64,000 nucleotides of DNA, taken from Ephemerocybe angulata (taxonomy: Eukaryota > Basidiomycota > Agaricomycetes > Agaricales > Psathyrellaceae). The position numbers and the translations under genes are program-made. Positions 1 through 8,635 of the stretch are shown in pieces. Every line of letters begins with the position of its first letter. Position 1 is the stretch's first letter. The stretch covers positions 1 to 64,000 of the forward strand of contig JAACJK010000065.1 of assembly GCA_013368325.1 (NCBI GenBank), given 5' to 3'. Under the pieces are notes generated by a model. The model saw only the letters and a program-made list of their open reading frames with translations, did not search any database and had not been told where the DNA came from.

Positions 1-186
1 AATCCCCGCTTTCGGACGGAGCGGCGACAAAGACCCTCACTGAACCGCTGCTCGTCTGGCTCGACTCCGTCGGGAGCTCCATCATCGCCCAGACGCTCGA
101 CGTAAACGAGGTGTCCCACTCGCTATGCAAACTGCTTGTGGCACTCGGCCCTGTACATCCGCCAACATCTCTTCTTCAATGCCGGG
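1..186 (+). pseudogene. Truncated, frameshifted copy of an importin-13-like gene segment
   Basis: This stretch repeats the coding segment at about 9666-9880 of the importin gene on the same strand. The first 93 bases differ at only one position. After that the copy has lost two short pieces, one of about 9-10 bases near position 96 and one of about 10 bases near position 153. Both disturb the reading frame. Similarity fades after about 186, and the copy may extend beyond the left edge. It should not encode importin function. The high identity followed by small deletions suggests a fairly recent duplication that is decaying. Confidence 0.8.
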
Positions 187-934
187 TGGCTGTGACGCTG
201 GGTTTGCACGAGCAACGACGGTCCTCCTCCCTCTCGTTTTCTGCCACTGATCGCGCCGGGTATCACCTCGACGGCCCTGAATTTCCTTTCCGAGGCATTA
301 ACTTGCCAAATGGAGGCAAAAAAGTGAAAAAAAGTCGCAAGTTCCACTTCAAATCGTAGCGTGTAGGTGCGTAACTTCGGTATTTAGAGACCTGGTTATA
401 TTTTTGACCAAAACTATCTACTACATGTAGTGTTACGGCGGCTAGGGTCTATCTACGGCTATCTACAAGACGTGTGGCCCGGCGGAACATGACGGGGGTA
501 GGCGGGCGACGTGATGTGCTGGTGTAAACTGGTGGGTACGGCGATGGGTGAGGCGGATGCAGGAGGGAGACGGGATACGTTCGGTGGCGATGACGCGGCT
601 GGGAGGGCAGGTCCAAAGCATGGCTGGGCGTACGAGACATGGCACTCACGCATGCGGCGCGATACGCGTGACGTGACGGGGATACTGGTGTGCTGGATAT
701 GCAAGGTGTAGGTTGGTGCGTAAGGCTGCCGGAGCACGGATGAGGGAGACGGGATACGTGGCCACAGTGGGGACCGACGTCGCTGTGTGGTGTGTGCAGG
801 GGGTGGGTAGGTGGCGAGTGATGGCGTGGTGGACGTCCAGCGAGACGGGATGCAGTCTGGAACAGTTGACCACCCACTATATATACCCCTCGGAGCCAAG
901 TCCCGTGAGCCGAGCTTGTTGATTTGCATTCAAC

Positions 935-950
935 AGACGCGTACGCGTCT
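935..950. promoter_or_regulatory. 16-bp palindrome containing two adjacent ACGCGT boxes
   Basis: AGACGCGTACGCGTCT is a perfect palindrome. It holds two abutting ACGCGT hexamers (937-942 and 943-948), the core of the MluI cell-cycle box bound by MBF-type factors in fungi. It lies about 50 bases after a TATA-like stretch. A regulatory role is an inference; no gene is confidently assigned to it. Confidence 0.35.
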
Positions 951-1167
951 TGACTACTCGGTTGCTTGCGGAGCCTCACTTTCCGAAGGCCGTGCATTAG
1001 CGTAATTATTGCAGTCAATTTGGCGTAGGTTGTTCCACCACCCGCCGTGTGCCGTTAGCGTGATGATCGCGCCTACGGTGCCCAGTCCGCTGCCTTCGCT
1101 TCGCCCTACCTCGTCTCCTTCTGGTGCGTCTACCTCCATTCTTTCGCTATTGCCCTTGGCTCTCTTT

Positions 1168-1214
1168 AACATGTTCTGCTCATTTCAAGCCAGTTGAAAT
1201 GAGCAGAACATGTT
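1168..1214. repeat. Perfect 21-bp inverted repeat with a 5-base loop
   Basis: Arm 1168-1188 begins AACATGTTCTGCTC and is exactly reverse-complementary to arm 1194-1214, with loop GCCAG between them. A transcript would fold into a 21-bp hairpin without a mismatch. It lies just upstream of the first exon/intron array. It could be a tiny palindromic element, a small-RNA precursor or a recombination scar; the sequence alone does not decide. Confidence 0.75.
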
Positions 1215-1249
1215 GAGCAGTGTCAGGGACGTCCCGTCTTGTTATCCCC

Positions 1250-3260
1250 GGATTATATATTGCATTTGACCCTGACTCCTAGCTCCGGTTTCCACTTGAG
1301 AGACATTGGTGCCGTATATCGCTTCAATTCCAGGACTTTACTCACATCTTACCTCTTAGATAATAGATTCAGTCTTATACTAGTAGACAGAAGGGCATTG
1401 CGATGGCCCAAGGCGAAGGCATGAGGTGGATACGCCCCTTTCTAGTAAAACCTTTCGTCTATCCTCCATTCTTGAGACGCTGGACCCTGTACGTAGCGTA
1501 CGTGAATATACATTATTTAGACGACCCTGAATGTATGAACCGTTTCGCCGGATGCCATTATTGCGTGAAGGTGCCTTAGACTCATTTTGGCTGGACCTCC
1601 GGTCCAGGGACCAGGCTTCTTTCTTCCTCGCTTCGACACGTTCCCTCGGCACCTCTCTGATTCTCGTTTCATGCTTTCTTTCTTCCATACCCTCGCCCCT
1701 CGCTTCTATGTTTCCCCAGCAATATCGCCCTTTCCACCCGTCACCCATTGCCTGACGCTGGAGTCAGCGTCGAATGGCCAAACGGTTTGTCTGCTCTCGC
1801 TCCGTATATCTCCTGCCAACGGTTCGTCTCGACTCTCCCCTTTGCCGTTTATTCGCAGCTGACAGTCACTCGGAATTCCGTGCAGACCAATTTCCAGTTG
1901 CCACTCGCCGGGCGAAAATCCAGATATACTTCGCTATGCGCAAGGCCCACAGCGTCAAGATGGTGCGCTCCCTTCACCTCTACCCCCATCTGTTCCCGTA
2001 GGCAAGCATTTTCGCTCGAGTACGGCCCATCCACCGCTAACATACTCTAGCGCTCTCGCGGGAAATCGATCTGTTGCGTTTCGCGACGGCTAGTCGCAGT
2101 TCCCGTTCCCGGAAGATGATACATACATACTTCGCCACACAAAGACCATTCTAGGGCCACGGTTCGTCTACCGTCCATTTTTTGCATGCCATCTAGCTGA
2201 CGGCTATTCAGACACTCGCGCAGAGGTCCAGACGCCGCTCGCAGGACGAAAATCCATATATACTTCACTATGCGCAACAACCGTCCGTTCACACCTTCAA
2301 GACCACCCCTCTCCCTCGTCGTAACCGTTCGTCGCAAAGGTACGTTACATTGTGTCACTGGCACCATTTATTCAGCACTGACAGACTACAGCATTCTCTC
2401 GCGCAACTCTCGCGGGAAATCGATCCGTCGTGTTTTCGCGATGCTTCTTCAAGTCCCGAAACAGCCACGGCACCAGTGATCTAGCCCACCGACGTCTCTG
2501 GCCACCTCTCGACGACCTCGCCGCTCACGGAAATCAATACGTCGTGTGTTTGCCGTCCAGGCTCTCAAGACTGCGGTACGTATACAGTGATGTCGGCGTC
2601 TGGGTATGGCTAACATCGGATCTCTTCTAGCTCGCCGGAAATCGATCCGTGGCGTCTTTGACATCCGAGGTGAGCCCATCACACTGTCGAAGATATTCAG
2701 TGACCTAACTTAGCGGGTCGACAGGGAGCACGCGCGCCGTCATCGCGACAACTTTCACCTCACGACCGGGGATCCACACAAGTGCCTTAATCGATGGCCG
2801 TCTTCCTACTTCCGTACGTTCAACCTGAACCATGTCCATCCCACGCTCGCTCGCTAACCATCTCGTATTCGCCTTGCCTCTACTCTCGCCGGATTTATTT
2901 CTATCGTGTTATTGCCGTACGTTTAATTCATCATCTTTGACCCCACTCACGCTCGCTAATCATCTCGCATGCATGCTTACAGCCTCGTCTCTCGCCGGAA
3001 TCATTTCTATAGCGTAATCGCTGGTCGCTTACCTTTTGGTGAATGTACGTACCGTTATGCTACTCGAGTATTTGCTGACTACCTTCAATTGCAGACCAGC
3101 CTTTCCCCGAAATCATTTCTATCACGCCCCGCCGTCCGTTGCCATAGCCAACCCCTCAAATCGTAAGCATTCCTATTCGCCTATCACCCACCTCGTTTTC
3201 TAACCCCCTTCTATTGGCAGAACAGAGCAGGAGTCAATTTTGCGTGCGCCGTAAACAGTG
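1250..3260 (+). repeat. Exon/intron tandem array 1A (GAAATCRAT-type blocks)
   Basis: Degenerate blocks recur on the plus strand. One type, centred on CTCGCNGGAAATCRAT, starts near 2053, 2407, 2522, 2631, 2884, 2991 and 3101. Another, containing CGAAAATCCA then TATACTTC and CTATGCGCAA, lies at 1904-1943 and 2236-2277. Stretches between them look like real introns, for example 3045-3094 (GTACGT to GCAG) and 3163-3220 (GTAAGC to GGCAG) with CTGAC or CTAAC branch motifs. Blocks translate to short basic peptides around RGKSIRRVF, but no long frame persists. This may be a decayed multi-exon gene or a spliced non-coding transcript. No known family was recognised. Confidence 0.6.
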
Positions 3261-5560
3261 AATATCGCCGTAAGTGTTCGCCATCATTTGTCCCGTCGCA
3301 CATGCTCACCCAGTCCCTCGCAGCCCCAAGCGCCGGAGGCAGTCTGCACAGAGACGCAAATTCTGCTGTACGTACGCTGGCTACTTATTTTGAGGCCGGC
3401 TCTGACATATCGCCTTCATTACAAGGTAGACGCGCACGGCTAGGGAGCTTAGCCGAGCTCGCGCGGCATTGGCGCGGCGCGCCGGCTTTGAGGTTCTTTC
3501 GCGTTCCTACTTAGAATAGAGTAGTTTTAGCTTAGAGTAAGGATACGAGATGTGTCGGCATTACCATGCGTCCATCTTGCCACGGTATCCGGAGTTTTCG
3601 GGACCTGTTCGGGGCCCTGACATCATTTCGCTCACGGGCGCTTATTTTGCAATGTGATTTGTTTCTTACTTTGAGATCGATTTGAGGCCTCCGACTTATC
3701 CTAGGAATGGCGGTATTTTACCTGCGTAATACCTTTGAAATGTGTAGACATATTTGAGGTCTTTTGTGCGAAGATTGGGCTCGGGATAGTGAAATCTTTT
3801 CTCAGTGGCAAGGCTTGAAGCGCCCAGCGCGACAGGGCCGAAATGGAGTTGCGCTGGACTGTGTCTTTCGTTTCCGCATGAAGTCAAACTCAAATAAGTA
3901 CATTTATTAGTGCTACTGTAATTAATAAACCCTGAACTAGTGGGAAACGAGCTTTGTGATTGGGAAACCGGGGGTCTAATTGGAAAGAAATTCAAACGAC
4001 TTTTGGACTATAAACGACGACTCTAAGTCCAAACGGCGGCAGCGCATCCCTAATTATGTATCTATCGCAGACAGTAGTAGTATAAGTGTTAGTATGTGCC
4101 TCTCAGTTCGACCAAGCGTCCATGTCCAACGAGATCGCAGCGTCGAAGATATCAGATGCGCGGCATACGCACACCTCCTCCCCGTCCGATTCATCTCATT
4201 TCACCCAATCTAAACGACTCCATTCAAGTGCCCAGACTCTTACGACACATCAGTACCGACGTCACCCACGTAAGCGGGTATCCATCTGCCAGAAAAAAAC
4301 TCACAGAAACAAATTGCTCGAGCGGATACTTGCGTCGGAAGCTCGGTTGCCGCACGCTCGTAAAACGACGTTTGCGTTATTGTGGGTGTTCTTCTTAATG
4401 CTAAATATACTCATGGGTACCCCTGAGAGCTCTACTGTGGTGCCAAGTGCATCGATGTGGTCTTGGGACGGCGAAGTCGTGCGATGTGTGAGGGAATGCG
4501 TTGGGCGCTTAAAACGGCGCAGAGAAAGCGCGCAGAATGCCATGCAATATAGGCAGTAATTACACACATAGTAGGTACGCATCTCTTCACTCTAGTTCCA
4601 TTAGTATACACCGAGCATCCTCGAGGATCCCACACCCAAATCCCCAACCCAAACCGACCCATCCGCACCATCCCCTCCTCGCCCCACTCGCCCCAAAACA
4701 CGCCATTCAAACGCGCTCTCCCAGGAGAACCCTGGCTTGGCACGTCAGCACAGCCCATCAGACAATTGATATGTACGTACCAACTCCACTCAGCGCCCGA
4801 AACTCTGCTCGGAAGCACGGAGCGAATGCAGGGAGACGGGGAGATGCACGTAAAGCGCGATACGAGCGAGTGAAAGACTTTGCGCAAACGGGGGTTGGGG
4901 GAGTCGCCGGGTGCCTAGGGTAGGGTGTGACCGGGGCTGGTCGGGTCAAATGGATGGGGACGAATGTATAAAGGATGGGTGGGATTCGAGAGGATTGGCA
5001 TCATCCCCCCACATTCCCTTTCTTCCCTACCTCACCTACCTTTCCCTCTACTGTCCCTCTCTATTCTCACTCTTCATAGTATTGCTGTGCTCCCCTGGCT
5101 GTCGTCGTCGCCATCGCCGTCAGTGGACTCTGGTATGCCGGGTTTCTTTCTCTCGAGTGCGATGTCGTTTGCTCAATTATCATTAGCGCCGGCACCACGA
5201 GCCTCTCGATTTGCCTAGCCAGTGAGCTCACGGCTCTTCACTGGCAGTCAGTCATCCAAACGTTGCAAAGGTGTGTTCGATAACTTATTCTTTACGTGCA
5301 CTGGTGCTCACAACTCGTTTCCTCATTTGTAGTCGCGGTAATTGCGTGTTAGACCCACCGCGCCTTGCGAACATCTCAGAACTATAAAGCGACGTAAGTA
5401 CACACTCAGTCATACATCGGTCGAGCTACTCATCTCATTCACGCGCAGTGAATATCTTTGCGAACAAACCAATTTATTAAAGTCCGTATGTATGAACAAC
5501 ACGCCGAGGTAAGCGCCGGCTCATCCCCCTACAACACAGTTCACTAACGATTTGACCCAT
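3261..5560. other. Region without recognisable gene between arrays 1A and 1B
   Basis: Open frames here are short and unlike any family I know. Intron-like pieces occur (GTGTGTTCG near 5270, GTAAGTACAC near 5394), suggesting that spliced transcription may continue, but no repeated block is clear. A pyrimidine-rich tract at about 5008-5090 could be a promoter or leader feature. Confidence 0.35.
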
Positions 5561-6240
5561 AGGGTCCTACCGACCAGCACCCCGACCCGTTGTTCTGCCC
5601 AAACCACCGTATCACTGGCCGTCGCCGTCGCCGTACACGTTCACCGAGCCGCCGCCCGTGAGGTTCAAACAACCGACTTTTGCGCGAAAGGCTGAACGAA
5701 TGAAAACGGTCAGTCCACATCTTCAAGAAGTTGATCTTTTACTGACCATTTTTAACAGCCTACATAGCCCCGTCGTCGTCTCGCGTGACGACCCCCGCCC
5801 TCTATTCCACCAAGCTCGCCACTCAGCGTCACTGTCGTCGCCGTATACGTCCAGCGCGACGCCGCTCGTGAGGTCCAAACCGCCGAGTTGTGCGCAAAAG
5901 GCTGGGTAAATGAAAACGGTCAGTCCACGTCGTCAAAGTCTGGACCTTTTCACTAACCATCTTTAACTTCACATAGCCCCGTCGTCCTCGCACACTTTGC
6001 ACTGACGATTTGTGACCCATACAGGCCCAACACCCGCGCCATTGCCCTCCGTTCCACCAGGCCCGACACGATCGCACCCTTCGCCGTCACTGTTGTCGCC
6101 GTCCGACTCGTCCAGCGCGCCGGCGCTCGTGAGGATCAACCGTCCAGGTCGTGCACGAAAAGCTGAACGATTAAAAAGAGTCAGTTCACGTCGTCATAGT
6201 GACACTCATTTATACTGACCACATCTAATCGCAGCTCGCC
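5560..6240 (+). repeat. Exon/intron tandem array 1B (three Lys/Arg-rich exon copies)
   Basis: Three homologous blocks end at GTCAGT donors: 5658-5707, 5868-5917 and 6129-6179. Each begins GTGAGG or GTGAGGATC and ends in an A-rich stretch. They translate to the related basic peptides VRFKQPTFARKAERMK and VRINRPGRARKAERLK, while the middle copy carries a stop. Each is preceded by a similar GTCGCCGT-rich block. The following intron-like sequences (5708-5758, 5918-5976, 6180-6234) also resemble one another, starting GTCAGTYCAC. Repeat spacing is about 210 and 260 bases. Confidence 0.65.
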
Positions 6241-6439
6241 CGCACCACAACCCAACCGTCCGCTCGCTTCACGGCCCAGAGGCCGTACAATCCAGGCCCG
6301 AATGGCATTCGTCTCATGGGTGGCAGGCCCTGTCGTTGCCCGTCGTCTTCGTTCCCTGCGACGGCGGTTGTACATACCCCTCGCATCGTCCTCGCAGACA
6401 TCGGCACTGCATCCACAGTGCCGAATACATCGGTTTCGG

Positions 6440-7925
6440 ATGTCGCTGGGTTTGCTTTCGTGAGCCTGGGTGATGATGTAAGTGTGCCGTCGACCTACGA
6501 GCCCCCGATTACTCACCTCTGAGCTCCCAGATAACCAACTTGCGCCCATTCGATTGAGACTTGCCCTTCGTCGGCTGGCCAGTTCGTCATCGGTACCAGG
6601 ATGGCGGGATTGCGCGCGCGCGCGAGCTTCTGTCTTCGGTGAGTGTGGTGCGTTGACTGTGGTGGATGTAGTGGCTGGCCGGCGTTCTGCGCCGTCGACG
6701 CGCCACAGCGGCGAAGGCTATCGTCGCACGTCGTCGAAGGGCACGAATGTCTTGAACTCGATTGTGACCGAATTTGCTTTTGTGCAGTGATAAAGTAAGT
6801 TTACCCTCACTTTACGAGCGCGAGATTTACTGACCTTTTGAACCCATTTGACTAGTCCATCGTCGATCGCATGGTGGTGGGAAGTGCGCGGCGTTCTGCC
6901 CTCGGTGGGTGTGGTTAACTGGCCGCCGTTCTGCGTCGTCGGCGCCTGTGGGCAGCTCTCGTCGCACGTCGAGCACGGCTTGCCGAAGCTTCTGGCACTA
7001 CCATAGCCTTCGTTGCTGTGCCTGCGAACGTAAGTATCCCTCGCATCGATCTACAAGAAATTCTTGCTCACACATGCTGCTTGGAAGGCCCCGCATCCCG
7101 AATGCCGTGGTTTGGATTTCATGAGCCTGGTGATAATGTAAGTGTATCATCGACCCAGGAGTCCGTATTTTGCTTACCTTTGAGATCCCAGATATCTACC
7201 TTCTCGCGCAGTTGCCGTTCGTCGGCCGGCCAGTCGTTGTCGAAAGCATGGTGGGGCGAAAGGCTTGGGGTTCCGTTGTTGGTGAGTGTGATTGTCGAGT
7301 GTCGTAGTTGTCGTACCAGTGCAAGTCGCGATGCTCATGCGAGAGTCGGACCGGCACTAGTGGGTTTGACCCCGCTCCTTCGTCGACCGGATATCGTATT
7401 TTGGTGGTGGAAAGTGCGCGAGGGTGATCGTGGTTGACTGGCCGGCGTTCTGTGTCGTCGTTGCGCCCGAGCAGCGATTGGCGTTGGTCGTACGTCGAGC
7501 ACGGCTTCCTGGACCTTCTGGACCTTCCGTAGCTTCCGTTGAGAACCTGTGGTGGTCGTATTGGCACAGGTGAGTATTTTTTCGCGTCGTTCTGCAAGTG
7601 AATTTGCTTACGCAGATATCGGAGGTCACGAAACCCTCGATCTCGACCGTGGCTGGAAGATACGGTAAGTGTATCGTCGATTTACGAGCACACAGCATTT
7701 ACTCACCTTGGATCTCACAGAAACGCTCTCATGCACATTCGACTGACGGCTTCCCGTCGTCAGACGGCCAGTTCTTGGTGGAGATCGCGACGGGGCTGGA
7801 AATGGCGCGCGGGTGCTGTCGGAGGCGAGAGCGGCAGGCCGAATTCGCGAGGTGCTGCGAGGTGGGGGCTGCATGATTCAGTCTGTTAGGGAAACATAAG
7901 TAAGTGCATCCTCTATGCGCAAGAA
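6440..7925 (+). repeat. Exon/intron tandem array 1C (three copies of a conserved intron)
   Basis: Three intron-like sequences are clearly related: 6478-6530, 7138-7191 and 7665-7720. Each starts GTAAGTGT, shares an early TCGAC or TCGAT block, has TTACTCACCT or a close variant, and ends in CAG. Flanking exon-like sequence is repeated too: TGAGCCTGG lies before the first two, and GGCCGGCGTTCTG recurs near 6687 and 7440. Spacing is about 660 and 527 bases. Stops interrupt every frame, so a functional protein is doubtful. Confidence 0.6.
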
Positions 7926-8635
7926 TAGTAGACTAACCTTGAATAGCAGTGACCGCGCTCGTTCGTCGAGTGTCCGTCGTGCAAGGCTGTTCTGGGGGAA
8001 TTCGGTTGACGATGGGTCTGCGAGCAACGCGATGATTTCGTAGCAGGGCGGCAGATTGTGATATGGTTCTCGTAGATGGGTCTGTGCTGTACATCCGCCG
8101 AATGAGTTTGAGAGCGGGCTGGAGTTTTTGGAGCTGTGCCCGGGGTGGCGATAAGACTGGGCAGGGGAGGTCGCTTGGGATGGCGTGTGATGTAGATCTT
8201 GCAGTCGAAAAGGGGGACGGGCGCACCATGCATGCGTCGAAGGGAGGCGGCGAGTGGCAGGGACTTGACGCGTCCGATCGTCGGATCGAGGGTTTGGTCG
8301 CAGGTGAGCGCCGAAAGGTGTGGAGAGGTCCTGAATCCCGAGAGGAGCGGGGCGAAACCGAGGTGGAGGGCGGAGAAAGGCGCGAAAGAGGGGGAGAAGA
8401 GGAAGCGTGGGAACGACCTGCGCGCGAAAGCAGAGGCAAACACGGGTGCCTTGCCTGCGGGCTGGGGGAAGACGATGGAATGAAGCGTCGCCCCATGCCA
8501 GCCGCTCGCATCTTCTGTGCCAATCCTGGGCGCTTGTAGGTGATGTGACTGTGGGAATATATTACCGAATCCGAGACGCGCGAGCTCGACGTCAAAGACA
8601 GCGACGAGATCTTGTCACCACCGTCATCGCCAGCC
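7926..8635 (+). other. Upstream region of the importin gene with a block shared with the QCR2 promoter
   Basis: No gene is supported; long frames on both strands are low-complexity. The block 8394-8445 matches the reverse complement of 62857-62908, which lies upstream of QCR2. It includes 23 consecutive identical bases and a second run of 16. In both cases the block sits about 175-190 bases before the start codon in the same orientation relative to the gene. Confidence 0.5.

Larger units (their letters stand above)
187..1250. other. Non-coding leader region before the first array
   Basis: I see no convincing gene here. The long open frames on the minus strand are low-complexity Pro/Ser/His/Arg-rich translations of degenerate repeats. 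An 18-base block beginning GAGGGAGACGGG occurs exactly at 563-580 and again at 742-759. A TATA-like CTATATATACCC lies near 877-888. A 16-base palindrome (935-950) and a perfect hairpin (1168-1214) are listed separately. Confidence 0.5.

Noticed and set aside
449..1018. Minus-strand 189-codon frame
   Set aside because: Pro/Ser/His/Arg-rich translation of degenerate repeats with a second overlapping frame of the same character. No domain or splice support.
1250..8000. CRISPR-like array
   Set aside because: Repeats are long, diverged and contain eukaryotic splice signals. The genome is eukaryotic, and no uniform repeat-spacer pattern exists.
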